Shown piece by piece: positions 47,560 through 61,042 of a stretch of 64,000 bases of DNA. The stretch's first letter is position 1; each line of letters begins with the position of its first letter. A program made the translations under genes and the position numbers. This DNA comes from Ceriagrion tenellum. Lineage: Eukaryota; Arthropoda; Insecta; Odonata; Coenagrionidae. The notes below the pieces were generated by a model that did no database searches, was not told the origin of the DNA, and saw only the letters and a program-made list of their open reading frames with translations. Where the stretch lies: contig OY720636.1 of the NCBI GenBank assembly GCA_963169105.1, forward strand, positions 71,288,123-71,352,122. The letters run 5' to 3'.

Positions 47560-48280
47560 ACATTACCATTTCCTCTGCCTGCGATCCTCTCCTCCCCTAC
47601 GCCGTAATACCAATCTTCCTCTCTCTCTCTCTACCTCCCACTCGCCCACAAGAGCCCCCCACCCAGGGACGACCTCATGGCCCCTTTAGACTCCTCCATT
47701 CGACCTCTCCCCCTTCCTCTACCCCCTTCAGTGCCGGATGCGAGCCAGGTGAAATCTGGGGCCCTCCCTCTCTCCTCCTCCTCTGGTCATCAAACCCGTT
47801 CCGACCCGCGCAATTTCTCCTCGGCGGCGGCCCTCGGAAAAGAAGAAGAAGAGGCGGCAGAAGCAGCGGCCACGTACGTACCACACTACCACCAGCCGCC
47901 CCGCAATGAGAGAAAGACCTTGCCTCCTTCCTCCCGGGCGATGCAATACTCGTGTCCCACGCACGACGGAGGCTTGGCGATTCTCGAGAGGAGACGTGGA
48001 GGGAGGAAAAGGGGGGAGGGGGTGGGTCCATTGTTGTGTGTGTCCGTCCGCGTGTTCGCCTGGCCTCGCGAGTGCGGGGGCGAGCGCGGCGAAGAAAAAC
48101 CTTTGGCTCGCGAGGAACGGGAATTGTGGGAAACGGGCGGGGCAAGGACGCCGCGCTCCGGTATTCGTGGTATTCTCGTGCCGCCGGTATCAAGTCATGC
48201 GCATCAACAGGTGCATCGTGCGACAGACACACACTCGGACAATTTGAAGCATTCCGACTTCTAGTTTCACTGAATGCTCG
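47560..48280. promoter_or_regulatory. CpG-rich block, possible promoter
   Basis: About 700 bases are markedly rich in G+C and CpG compared with all flanking DNA, starting with a CT-rich run (CTCTCTCTCTCTACC at 47620). Long open frames on both strands here (up to 245 codons) come from base composition: they are low-complexity (R, P, S, G) and overlap in up to five frames. The block could be a promoter or 5' UTR exon of a gene transcribed out of the window, or of the secreted-protein gene whose first exon lies in this direction. Confidence 0.4.
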
Positions 48281-48539
48281 ACTTAATTTGCTCTTGAACA
48301 TTTTTTCCAAGCACTCTGCACTGACTTTTTGAGCATTCTTCATATAGTAGACAGTATGGGCTCTCAATGCAATTCGCTTCCTGAGTAGATCTCCGTAAGA
48401 CCGGAGGAGCAATGAAGCCCATAGCAGCAGAAAAATTCATATCATGCGTTACAATATGCTAACTGCACATCTAGGAGTCTTCCAATATCCAAAGGTTATT
48501 CTCTAAGGTAACTTATTTATATTTAATGCGATAATTGCA

Positions 48540-50951
48540 GTGGTTTCCAAGGCGGCCAAGAGGTTTTATTATCAATATTATACAAGGGGCGATTTTGGAA
48601 ACAGTTTCCGGCTACTCCTCTATTTTATAGCATCATCACTTTTATTAATCATCATCATCATTTCTCTCAGCATGTTTCAGGTTTCCGAGGGCACCGCGTG
48701 TTCGGAGGAGGATTCGCCGAAGGGGCTGGTAACCTCAAACTTTGACTCCTTTCCTTTGCGCATGAGGCATCCTCTTCAACTTAGGCGTTCATCATCCTTT
48801 TTTTACACCCTTTCTTCATCGTTTTCTCTGTCGTATTCCGCTATTTCTCCCTCCTCTTCATTGTTGTCCTGGGCGCTGTCTTTGGAATTTCTACTTATGT
48901 CGTCCGTTTTTGTTCATGACATAGGTACAGTACCTAGCCGTAGCCCCAAAAATTTCGGAAGTCCTTCGTACTACTCCTTGCCACGTGATAACCGTATTCA
49001 TGTAACAGCCTGCAGTTTATTACAAGCTGGAAGAACTCGCAGTCATCAGGCGAGTTCTTTACACCTTTTTCGATGTCAGGCGAGTTTTATATACGCTGCT
49101 CTAGAAGTTAACCCACGGACCCTAAGTAAGGCAGCGTGCTCTCCATAAGGACCACAATGTCAACTAAATGCGGAACGCTGTTTTATGCATTCCATTATTA
49201 ACGATTACACCTTTCCAAGTTCCGAGCTAGCATTTCGCAGTTCATAGTAATTTACGAAAACATTCGACGTAGAGGTTTTCGCGGCTGCAATGTTATCAAT
49301 TATTTCCAATACATTTGAGGAATTTGCTTCGGGAGTCAGGAAGTGATTTAAGATTGGCTGAAATAAATTTGAGTGAAACTCTATATATGGATGAAAAATT
49401 CGGTGAAACTCAAAGAAGAAATGGAAAAACGTCTGGGTGTAAGTACGGATACAGTGGAATTCCTGGAAAGTAAAAATTTTCATCCACGTAAGAAGATAGA
49501 AATCTGTATTAATCATAATGATGATATGAGCAACGAATGCTCACCGAATGCGTTGAAATTTACGGCTTAACTACCGTGCTAAGCGAATGAGTACCGGATA
49601 TAGTTTGTTAAATAGGGTCGGAGTTGGTCTTAATAGTGGATATCGATGGTAATTGGCAAATTTTACCTCTGAAATTCGTAATGCGGTTCTTAGGTCTGAG
49701 GTATTAACGTGCTGTTCGTGAGGTAACCTCTCAAGGACGATGTCCTGGCGAAAAGGGACCTCTCCACCCATCACCTGGGTTTCAGCGTTCTTGACGCACC
49801 CGCTTACATCAATGAGGCCCTTCATCTTGGAGACTATATGAAGAAATTTCACCAACGGAAAGGTAATGAAAAAGAGCAGTGGAGTTTATGTAAAGAAAGA
49901 GTTAGCTGGCGAGAAACGTAAGGACTCTTACACGCCAGAGTGCCCCTGGAAGTTCATTAAAAAGTGTATTATGCTCTGGTACAATCCAAATAAATTTATG
50001 GTATGATTCGCAACGGAGGCAATGCCTACAATCTTATATTGATTCTCCAAAAGGGAATAGTGAGACTGATTGCTAAAAAATGTACAATTGTGCCGTCCTT
50101 CCCATTAACTGTTGAATTACTCCCATTACTTCCATTCCTTTTTAAGGTATGAAAATTGTTACACCTCAGAAGTGGAAATGAACCTAAAATAGAAACAAAA
50201 CCTAGTGGGTACAAACTAAGATTTACAATAATATATATTTTGCCAAAGCCCAACTTAACACTGTAAGCGCTCATTTCTCTCCACAGGGCAAAAATTATTC
50301 CTTGGTTTGTCTGACAATGTCAGAGGTACAAACAGAATAATAATAAATTTGAGCAGAGTAAAATGATGGTTATTTAATAAGAAAATCAGTCCTGTTTTTG
50401 TTAATATTAGCGGTAGCATTCACCGCAAGTTTTCATGCACGGCACGATGAGTTTAAATAAAATTGTTATCATTATTTAGTCAATATTATTTGTCACATAA
50501 TTGGTCTCACTTTATTTACTCATTTAATATAAGCTTCAACAGCAATTTTGAGATACCCCATGTACATGAAATGCGTTTACTGGATAATTAATTAATCCAT
50601 TTTCATGCAAAATGTAAAGGTGCACTTTCTCTTGTTCCGATGGATAAAAAAAGCATTATTATTTGGTAAATCACAAAAACTTGTGGTGATAAAATACTAT
50701 ACAGAGGAGACTTGTAATCACTTTTTATTCTATACAGAACGCCTCCGCGAAGAAAGCCAGGAGAGAATATCAAACACAGCACGAAACTTTCTGCTGGTTG
50801 CTTCACCGGCATTTGTAATTTCCGGAAGTTTCCAAGTTTTGTCTTTCCAACCTCCCGTATCATTTACAGGACGCGTCATCAGATACAAAAGAGATACTTA
50901 AATCCATTTTAACCCTAAACAAGCGTCCAGTAAACTTCTAGAAAGCTATAA
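48540..50951. other. Noncoding stretch with one unassigned frame
   Basis: A 202-codon frame runs from an acceptor-like TAATTGCAG at 48540 to 49148 on the + strand. It has Ser/Leu-rich, irregular composition with no domain, starts at GTG, and is not supported otherwise. A short hairpin (AAGAACTCGC, 9-base loop) lies at about 49031-49059. The rest is AT-rich. Confidence 0.35.
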
Positions 50952-50959
50952 AACAAGAG

Positions 50960-51139
50960 CATGAGCGTAGCCAGGATTTATGCAAAGGGGGAGGGGGCAG
51001 GGCACTCATCCGTAGCTGTAGATATGCGCCAGGGGGGCAGGATATCATCCTGTCTGGCTCCGTATAACAGATTTGGTATTAAATGTCTCGTCAAGGGGGT
51101 GGCAGCTGCCCACCCTGCCTTCCCTTGGCTACGCCCATG
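50960..51139. mobile_element. hAT-type MITE with 8-bp target duplication
   Basis: The ends are inverted repeats CATGRGCGTAGCCA (50960-50973 and 51126-51139). AACAAGAG is present exactly on both sides (50952-50959 and 51140-51147). The 180-bp body contains G-runs (GGGGGAGGGGGCAGGG) and no coding capacity. An 8-bp duplication is diagnostic of hAT-superfamily insertion; ends containing GGGCGTAGCC are familiar from repeats in many invertebrate genomes. Confidence 0.7.
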
Positions 51140-51147
51140 AACAAGAG

Positions 51148-54100
51148 CGCACTGCACGAAGCAGCTCTCGAAAATCACACATGCATACACCTCATATTAT
51201 TTTCAAGATCCGTTTGGAGATGCACGGTGAACTGAAGAGGAAAGTTTCCGCCAGGTAGATGGCTATACTCCACAGAACCTCTCTTTCTAGTCTCAGAGCT
51301 TAAATTTATGTGGAGTATTCCCTTCATGATAGCAAGCATGATTAATTTACCAGCTAAAATTCCATTCTCCTGGGTTACTGGATCACATAACACCCATTTT
51401 AAAGGATTCGCGTGTCATATGTCTGTATTCCCATTATATCACCAAACTGAAAATTTTGATTTTAATTTTGTGTGCGCATTTCTTGCAATCGACTTTAATT
51501 CGCAATTGATGGCAAGGTGTAGTACAACATATATTAATGAATTTTCATCACATATTGATTTCCTAATAGGTTAAAAGTAGGGTTTTCTATTGAAAGTTTT
51601 CTTTCTCATTCAATTTTTACAATTTCAGCCCCAGTTGGAATTCCGCATCCCCTAGCCGTATCCCGGTCGCTTCTAGAGTTTAGCGAGGACACTTATCAAT
51701 AGCCCTACATTCATGACAGGAAGGTTAAAATAACATGGATGGTCTATCATAAAATGAGTACACACTTCTCCCACTGTTTATCTGATCTCTCCTCCTCCTT
51801 TCGAATTTCCAGCCTTTTCACGAGAACGCGAACTTATTTTTACTGAATTCGTAAAAGGCGATGATGAAATCAGACTAGTAGTCAATTTAACTTAATTTCA
51901 GGTTTACATTTACCTTTTTAAACCCATTACCACCTCAAGTTCCCAAAAGGTTCAACTGAAGCTCGAACACAGATCTTCAATATTCGTGGCTTTTGCTTCA
52001 GACCGAAAGAATCCTTTTCATTAGACGTGCAAAGTTATATGGTACCATGAAGGAGTCATTAGCTACCCATGGAGAGACTAGTGTGAAAACTTCTGCACAT
52101 AAAATCTCACAGTGATTCTAATAGTGATTACTGAACGTAAGCCATAAAGGCACTAGGTAACAGTTTACCTTTAAACCCTACTTTGCGGATGTAAAGGAAA
52201 TTACTAATGCTGTTTCTGGCATAGTGAAAAAATTGATTATTTTTAGCCTATAACGCCATCCACCGGTGAAAATTTCAACCTTTACCCTTGAGTTCAAGTA
52301 ATTCAAACAAACAAAACAAAATTGCACCGAATGCAATGATTTAGTCATTCATTTAATTATAATTTAACAATATGGGGACAAAATAACCCCTTTACGATCT
52401 CGTTCGCAGTTCTTCCATTTTTGCAACTGGTTTCAGTTCAAAAAATGTATTCATGCCAACTATCAACATCCTAAGATGCCTGGATGGCCTTCTAATAGAC
52501 TTGATGTGCGAACAGACGTGCACGAAATGCGAATTTGAATATAATATACTAAAGAATTAAAGGATCTAGCTGTTTCCAAGAGATAACACGCATTTAATAC
52601 CTCAAGAACACTCATTCGTCCGCAAAGAACAACAGTGTACGGGGTAAGGCGTCCTCTTACCTCAAATTGCAAATTTCGCTCGTCCATCGACTCACTAAAA
52701 AACTTGCCCTTGCCAATCAAAGCAACTCAAATCGCAATTAATTTCATTCACTCGAAAAAACGAGGGACTTACGTCAACCGAGTGACTCAGCGATGAATAC
52801 GAACTCCAGCGTTGAATCCCACCTCGGGAAAGGATTATCTATGTACTCGTGTACAAGATTTCCAGAAAAATAATTCACGGAGCTGCATCAGCCATTTATT
52901 CGAGGGAAAAACTTCTCTCAAAACCCACAGTCCCAGGAGAGTCGGGGACCGGAAAAACGCCCACTTCCCTCTTAAATAAGTACACAATACCTTCAAGAAT
53001 AAAACAGAACATTTTTTGTACTAGGAACTCTAATGGAAACTCGTGGAGCTGAGAAATCTCCCCGAGACGATGAAAGCACATGGTTTCGAAATAAATCAGC
53101 AACGTGTAAAGAGTTAACAGCTGGAGGGAACTAATATTTTTTAAACTCATAATGGTGTTTAAATTAATGAGCACGCTTTTCGGAAAAACTTCATTGAAAT
53201 ATTTCCCGATTTTTCCCGGACACAAACGAGAACTAGTCACTAAAGTTAAGACCATTGCCATATGAATAGGTTAAGGCCACGCTATATGTCTACGGGGAAA
53301 TTTGGCGCGGTGCATTGAGCACTTAAAAGTTGGAACAAGTTTAGATTTTTTTACGGTCCGAGGAGAGTGAAGTGATTGAGACTATTCAATATCACTGAAA
53401 ATTGTACATGTTACAAAGAAGAATGGAAAATGAGTCCCAGGGACCCTCCCAAGGGTTAGTTAAGTGGCACCAAAGACTTGCGTAACGACGGAGGCGCTCA
53501 AATTATGCGAAGTGCCATAAAAAATAAACTGTTAGGAATGTAAGATACTTTAAGGACAATCGACTCCTTTCTCGGCTCCGCTATCACCACAAAAACCATT
53601 ATTCAGCTCCCTCCTCATTCTCTGGCTTTTTCTTATCTCCTCTAGCAGCTTCCTCTCCTCAACCTCTTACTCATAATCTTGCACTTCCTGCTTTCCCCTC
53701 CGTTCAATCCAGCTACACTCCGTATCTGATATAACCAGCATTTCCTTAAAAGTATATCTATAATACAATGAATTGTACAAGACGAAACACAATTTTTTCC
53801 TATATTTCACGCATCTAGCATATTATCTTTCATCCAGCCCGTTAGGGACGGTAACTGATTTGGAGACCATTGAGGGTGGGCGGTCCCTTGAAAAAATTAG
53901 ACAAGATGCCTTAATGATTATTAAAAGTAAATTTGAAGACACGTGAGGTAAACCAATGTTCCGGACAGACGTTTCATCTTTCTAGAAAATATAAATATTG
54001 GTAAGCCTAATTTGAACGACTCGGAAAAATATAAGTAGACATTTTACCAAGATTTTGAAAATTCTATAAGAACAAAAACACCAGAGATCAAAATCTAATA

Positions 54101-57100
54101 TAAGGCAGCATTAATATGTCCTCCATCTTACATATTCCTGTTCCTAGTCAGAGACACACTTCGTCTTCATGGGTATAAAATCTTCCCTGCGATACGCCGC
54201 ATGGACGTGCAGCGGGGGATGTTAAGACGCCAGCCGATGTCCAGGCCCGGTATATGCTTGCTGCCTTGCAAATCTGAGTTCCCTCATAGGAATCCTGAAT
54301 AATTTTTCCAAAATATTTTTTGCTCGACAAAGATACAAAGAATTTATATTTTTGGTATTCACTCCCTGTTAGTTATTTAGTAAGTGGCAACATTAAAATG
54401 TTTCATCTACATCATATCCATCCCGATTCCTGAGACTTTTAATGAGGATGGCTGTGTTAAAACCTTATTACGAGGTATTTATCCATCTTATAAGAATTAT
54501 AAATCACTGAATCTTTCACTAGAAAAAGTGAATAGCGATATTCGGCGGTAGCTTAAAAGATAAAGGTAAACATGACATGATAATGATAAGAGTTTCCTCA
54601 TCGCGTTCTATTCTTTTTAAGTTCCGAACTTCCGGTGCGAGGATGTCGTAAATTCGAAATTTCTATCTCCGCAGACAATGAAAGGAGATTTCCGGAAGCG
54701 TGACCTTCGTCTGACATATCGTTGACTTGGTAAAACGAACATAATAATGCCTATTCATTGGTTATACGATGTTTCCCACAATTATATTACGAAGGGGAGA
54801 CCAAATATTCAATGAGCACTTTTCACAGCGCATTTTATGTTTTCTTGCGTAGACTTTTGGAGAAAGTGAGATCACAAATCCCATCGCTTGATTTGTTCAC
54901 TCCTACGAAAATTGACTGAAGAAAAAAATGTATACCAATTTCATCCTTCTAAAAAGAAATGCCTACAACGATCATAATTCACTCAAATGATCATGAATAA
55001 AATTAAAATCTGCTAATAACTAAAAGCTACTCTCAGATAAAATGTGAAAATATAAAAATTCTATATTTAAATTAAGAATGACTAAATTATTACTTGAAGA
55101 AATTCATTGTATTACTGATGAGAACTAGAAGAGGGAAAATCTGATATGTTCCACAGTTCAAAATTTCTGCTATAATTTCTCGATTAAAAATACAGTAGGG
55201 ATAAAGATATCAGTTTCGCCTATATTCTTTAATAGAATTGGTAGATTGACTTACGAGATGGTTTGATATCCAAGTCAAGCGCTAATCGACCCTCCGGCGA
55301 TCTCTACCTCAATATTAAACGGCAGGAATTCAACCCTTAACAGACAATCATGTACATATTTCCAATAACTACATTTCTATGAAGTGAATAAGAGGAAATA
55401 AGAATCAGAGCAAACATAAAAATATTTCATTTAACACGGAAATAGTTCGTATGCTAATGGTGATCAAATGTACAAAAATCCGCTGGTTGATTTCATGAAT
55501 ACGTAATATCCCAGAAATAGTACACTATCTCAAATATAAAATATCACGGCTTGGTTAGCACAGGACATTTTTTCTTCCGAGTGATACGTACAAGTAAGTG
55601 GACAATAAATAATTCACCACCGCGATTGATGAACTCCATTCCAATCATTGATCTCATAAACTCGAAGTCGCTCCTGACGTAGGAAAATAATTGAACCAAA
55701 TTCTATGAGACAAATTCGAGAATGTCATCCAAGTCAATTCCTTTTTCGAATAGACTACATTTGTTGAGGACAACTCACTTTTCGCCGTCATTATTGCCCT
55801 GCGTTGAACACATTTCTAAATACACCAACGCGTTTTGGCTCTAGAAATGGAGCAATAACTATCTCCTGCCGGATTTATAAGTGACAGTACAATTCTCGCA
55901 TGAGAACGTTTATAACTTTTCAAGCAGCCTACGAGATACCATCTCCCTATTTAATCACAAGGAACAGTATTTCACGCGGGGAATACCACTGCTGCTGAAG
56001 TGATGGATTTGGATCGGGACGATGATTGTTAAGAGGGAAATGATGATAATTGGCCAATCCATACATCTAAGACTTCACTTTTCTCCGGACGTTTCGTGAT
56101 CCCAGAAGCGCTTCCTGGACCCAGATCAGGAGCGGGCGCATTTTCTACCAGGGAAAAGTGCAGTTAAGGAAGTCGATGCTGGGAGCCGTCGGGTTGGGAA
56201 AGACAGGAAGGAGTTCTCATACGGTCACGTGCTAGAGGTGCTGATCCCCGAATTTCCGGGCCGGATAAGGAATTTGATAGTCATTTAAGCTGGGTTCAAG
56301 AACTGCTGAATTTCATGTTGAAATTTCTTCATTTATAATTGTGACGTAGGGATGAGACAGATGGTAATAAACATGGTATCACTCGAGGAGTGATTAACCT
56401 TTACTCATGACTACTTTTACGGACGAGGAAGATCAAAATGCCAACGTAGGCACACCGGGTTTAGAGAAGGTTCATCTTTGAGCGTGACATAAAAGGGGTG
56501 AAATATATTGCTATTTAAATCGTTGAGAAAACTGTGCTCAGCAGTAAACATTTATGACACAAAAAACCGCCGAAAAAAACAAAAACAAGTATGAGGAAAT
56601 GTGTGCTTCAATAAATGGCGTAAACGTGTCACTTTCAAGTCGAAACTAAACCAAAACATTTTACGTTATATGGTTTCCAAGCCTTGTTCAGCAGCGAAGG
56701 TATTGAGGATACATGAGAAACTCATGAGACAGGTAGAGAAAAATTAATAAAATATATTTCCCAGAGTGGAAGGCGAACGAAGGGGTGTAACTGCAGAGAG
56801 AGAGAAAGAGGATATATAGGAGAAAATTCAAGGGAGACATAAAAAGTGAATGAAGGCTGTGTTTAAAAGGAAAAGGATGATGAAGGCTGCAAGGAAAGGG
56901 ATAGCGTACAAGGACCTAAGTGAAGTCTGTTTACAATTAAGGGGGACACTGAAGAGAAAATAAGTTGAGAAAAAGTGGATGTCGAGAATGATGAGACGGT
57001 ATAGAAACCGACAACGATGTAAAATACTATTCAGACACGGGTCAGGTTGATAGTTTCATATTTCTTCGTAAAAGCAATTAAATACAATGAAACAAAACCT

Positions 57101-57721
57101 CTAAAGATGATAGTGATTCAAAATAAGTAGAAAGGATAGAGGGAATACGGCAGGAAAAGGTATATTTATGAATGCTTTGATAAAACTCCCGATCATAGGT
57201 TGAAATCTCATGCAATTTGATTTGACTGGTATTTCAAATAAATTTGAACGGTAAAATTTTTATGAGGGATCCTGGAGTTAAAGTGACAGATGAAGATGGA
57301 TTTCTATAGCGGGAGCAAAGGTGAACGCGGCTGGAATCTGGGGTAGCGGATGGGCTATTAAGGTGAACGAGGCAATTTTAAAGCTTTAATTCGTCAGTCG
57401 CAACTTTCCCCTCCAAATTCGGCGGCCATTAAAAGAGTAGCTATACGGAATCTTCTTTAGGCTCTACATGAGCATCACCGGAAGTGTCTTTCACAAAATC
57501 TGCCACCCACAAGTGGCGCAGGGAAGGGAAACGTAGATGATCAAGAGAATTGCAACGGGCGTATTTATCGAGGAACGAGATTCAAGACAGTAAAATATAA
57601 AAGCGATTATCACATAATTACTAAAATATGCTATAGCAAGTACCACATGACATCTAATGTGTCCTTGTCATCCTTAATGATATATCTTGCCATGTATTCA
57701 ATACAAAAATCATTTTGTATG
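51148..57721. other. Long noncoding stretch
   Basis: No gene, tRNA or clear element was recognised. 56760-57000 is purine-rich on the + strand (GAGAGAGAGAAAGAGG and similar). Frames are short throughout. Confidence 0.4.
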
Positions 57722-58036
57722 GGAGGGGCGGGTTGGTGTGGTGGCTAGAGTACTCGCCTACGGGCGGCTAGGGTTCAAATCCCTGCAGAGGCGGATGTTT
57801 TTCACAGGGTACCCGATCTCTACTTGAGTGTCTTATGGAGGACACTCCGGAGCTCTACTCCGGAGCAACTCTATGGAGTGTACTCCGTCGGTAGGATGAG
57901 ATGTTAAACCGTGGTCCCCTTGGCGCCTTTCGTTAAGAGCAGGCTTATGCCGACGCCGGGTTTACATCCACACCAATCCCCTGTGGCACAAATGACATTA
58001 GCCGACGGTCGCCTCCCCAAATATCCAATCCATTTT
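57722..58036 (+). mobile_element. tRNA-derived SINE, near full length
   Basis: The head has GTGTGGTGGCTAGAGTACTCG (A-box region) and a perfect B box GGTTCAAATCC at 57772-57782. The body has nested palindromes (CTCCGGAG twice near 57848-57865) and a stretch, GATGAGATGTTAAACC through GCAGGCTTATGCCGACG (57895-57955), that recurs at 61711-61775. Similar sequence (CATTTT.TATGG) flanks both sides and may be a target duplication. Confidence 0.7.
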
Positions 58037-59559
58037 TATGGCCCATTTTCATAGTTTATTTACTTAAATTCCTAGGAAAACGCACGGATCAAAATTCGAC
58101 AAATAATGACGAAATGAAGAAAACAGACGAAAAATTAATCGGATATAATTTGAACACTGGAGGGTTATTCTTTTGAGAAAAGTTGAAAGAGAAACAAAAA
58201 TTACCGCAGGACGAATGATGCTGGTAAAATTGGGACTTAATATACGCTTTCTTACTTAAAAATCTTTGAAAAAATTCCACATGGCGCATTAAATATCAAA
58301 GAGACGTGAAACTTACGTCGCAAACGACAAGACGAAACATTTTATAGGCTTTGACTGATGAAAAGAACAAAGAAGAACGTGATTTTCATCCGTCACCCCA
58401 CCTCAATCAACTCAACTTACTTCGAATGCTAGTCTCGCCTAGCGAAAGCACATTTAGTTCCGACGGATAGAGTTCAGAGAGACCTCTCCACTGCCCATTG
58501 ACAATGGAATCCATCTTTCACGGGCAATAGCATATCCGTCGCAGCCAAAGCGGTAAGAAGAGCAGACGAGGTTCAGGCGAGAAAGTTTTTTCTACAGCGG
58601 CGGGCTGGCTTGGAGGAACATTGTTTGGCACATTGTCTCTCGAGAGGTGAGAGTCTCAAGGGGGGATCTTGAGATAGCATGTGATTACGGTAGGGAAGGG
58701 AGAAAGGTGAAAAGATCGGAAGACGGAGATAATTGGAAGGGAAAACCACCGCCAGCGGAAGATGAGCAGACTTGTTTTTTTTGGAAGAAGAATTTAACGG
58801 AGGAGGACGTCCGAAAGCGGCTCGCGTGCGTCCGCCAAACTTGGACACGGAGTGCTTGAGATTCGAAGAGAGAACGAAAAAGGGATGGCTAGCAGTAAGA
58901 GGGTCAAACCAAACGAAGCGGTAGGAATGTGGTCGGGTTATGTAGAGCGAGGCACCTCTTCGCAGATCATCAATATGATAAAGGACCGAATTTTTACGGT
59001 ACAGAACACTTAAAAGTAATATTTAGCACATATACGAGCTGCAAAATGTTACGAAAGGTTGGAAAAATGGGCCGAGAGGATCATTACTCGATAAGGGAAA
59101 GATTATCGGCGCAGGATCAAACCGATGAATGGCTCGGTGCAGCAGAATAGCCCCTTGCAGAAGAATGGATTGGAGATACCTTGAGTCGAGAAAACTTCGG
59201 CTCAAGGCACACTTAAGTAATATTTAACCCATCACAAACTAAGCTTATTCATCGAGATATACAAAATTAATTTAAATGTAGTTTGGGGAGCATTCTTTGA
59301 GTAGTTATATTATTACTCGATAAGAGTCCGGTTTTTCGGTACAGTGTATTGAAAATAATCTTAAGCACTTTGGTGAACCACGCAAAGTTTGACGAACTTT
59401 GAGAAAATGCCCAGAGTAGATTATTATTTGATGAGGGCAGAGTTTCTCCACGGGTTATTCAAAATTCTTACTTAACAAATCGATGAACTATGAAAGGATA
59501 GGAAAGATTAGAGTAATGTTAGGGTTCTCTCTTAAGATACATAATCAACCAGGGCAGCC
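58037..59559. other. Noncoding stretch
   Basis: No gene is supported. A GGTAAGAAG donor-like site at 58552 follows 100 bases of mixed sequence and could end a noncoding exon, but nothing confirms it. Confidence 0.3.
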
Positions 59560-59630
59560 AGGTTGGAAGAGTGTTGGCTATCAAAGAATTTGAATCCTCC
59601 GTCCTCCAGTCCAAGTCCTGTTTCAAATCG
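59560..59630 (+). mobile_element. tRNA-like SINE head, degenerate
   Basis: CCAGGTTGGAAGAGTGTTGGC resembles the D-arm and A box of a tRNA (compare CAGTTGGTAGAGCGTTGG) and is followed by AGTCCAAGTCC as a decayed B box. No complete cloverleaf can be drawn. Confidence 0.35.
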
Positions 59631-60398
59631 CTTTTGGCTAAGGTTTTAGGTTCGACGGTGCGATACCCCATCTGTGGTGGCGTATTAAAAGCGTAGTCTA
59701 TTTAGAGGAGATATAAAGTTGATTGTGAAGGTTTGAGGAAGTACTGAGATGTTGTCGGCCGCGATTGAGCAGAGATGTGTGGAAGACGGAAGAAGCAGGT
59801 GTTTTAGCCACCATACAAGTAGGTAGGAATTATGGAGTGCTGGAGTTCCTCTCGCATACCACTCGATTAATTAGGATGCTTCGCAGTAATTATTTGATAG
59901 GATTACGTGAAACTGACTGAGTGTTAAGTTCACTAAGTGTTAAGCCCACGTTAGGCGGCGGGTGGAATTCACACGTTGGGGTAGGTACGCCGGGCCATTT
60001 CCTTGAGTCACCAGTTTATCAGAAAGAACTGGTACCCGGAAAATCACCAAGGTTTGGTTCAGTACCAGAGCCAGATTCATACCAAGGACCTACAGTCAGT
60101 AGTCCTCATGGTGATCACGCCGTCCGTTTGTATATTTATCCGGAAATAAGAAATTAGAAGAGGAACAGCTAAAGCTACTATCATCACAAGGAGTCCAGCC
60201 CGGCGTCAGCGGGTTCCTCGTTTTCAACGAAAAATGGAAGATGTGGGTACTGTTGCTTGACCTTGTCGAAGGTCGTCTTTGCGGCGGCAGCGGGGCGAGG
60301 GGTCTTCGAAAGAAAGTGGGGTTAAAAAAAATGAATACCTAATGGGCGCAACCTTGACCTACTGGTCCGTAGATGGCGGCTCTCAAGCAGGCTCGGCG

Positions 60399-60418
60399 GA
60401 GAGAGAGAGAGAGAGAGA
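60399..60418. repeat. (GA)10 microsatellite
   Basis: Ten uninterrupted GA dinucleotides within a G+C-richer patch (60180-60860). Confidence 0.9.
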
Positions 60419-61042
60419 TAAAAAGAGAAATACTCTCCTTCCGAGTCCGACGGCTTTGGAAAATAGCATGGAGCGGATTTGCAAGTGGATGGGAAATGCA
60501 ACGTAGGAAGAGACGAAAGGTGAGAAACTGCAGGAGGAGATGAAGAGAACAGGGAGCAGTAGTGTGTAGTAAGTAGATAACGCCTCGTGCCGGTGAAAAA
60601 TGGCACGGCGTGGCAGAGAGCGGCGGCGGAAGAGTCGCAACCATATGTGGCACATGCAATGAAAGGTGGATCTTCTCTTAAGCACATCCGAGCGACGTGC
60701 GAAGAAAAACAAACCTCTCTGCCCTCCGAGCGCCCGCGCCGGCTGGAATTGGGAGCAGAAGGCACGGTGGGATTGCGATGAGCAGGAACCAAAGCCAGGA
60801 TCGACATTCATTTCATACGCACGCGTTGGAATGACTACCCCCAACCGAGAAATGATGGCTTAGGGAGGAAAGTCGAGGGAGCATACATTATCTCCGATCA
60901 AGCAGCAAAAATTGCACGTGTAAAATGGGCTCGATAAGATAAAACAATTGAGTGGTGGCTACCTACGGGATTTTTTTGTGCGGCAATCGATTATCGTTAA
61001 TCCCTGTGATAATAATTTTCCCAACTTTTAACTTCGTACACA

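Noticed and set aside
47675..48412. 245-codon - strand frame and 195-codon + strand frame
   Set aside because: Both lie in the CpG-rich block, overlap frames in other phases, and code low-complexity R/P/S-rich sequence without domains.
48540..49148. 202-codon + strand frame
   Set aside because: It starts at GTG next to a possible acceptor, has irregular Ser/Leu-rich composition and no recognisable motif; kept only as a note.
52896..53052. P-loop-like peptide GESGTGKTP on the + strand
   Set aside because: The frame is short, lacks the rest of any ATPase fold, and is overlapped by a longer - strand frame without domains; chance match.
57729..57800. Functional tRNA gene
   Set aside because: A and B boxes are good but no complete acceptor stem or anticodon arm forms, and it continues into a SINE body.
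58573..58848. 91-codon - strand frame
   Set aside because: Low-complexity, overlapped by a + strand frame; likely a compositional effect.
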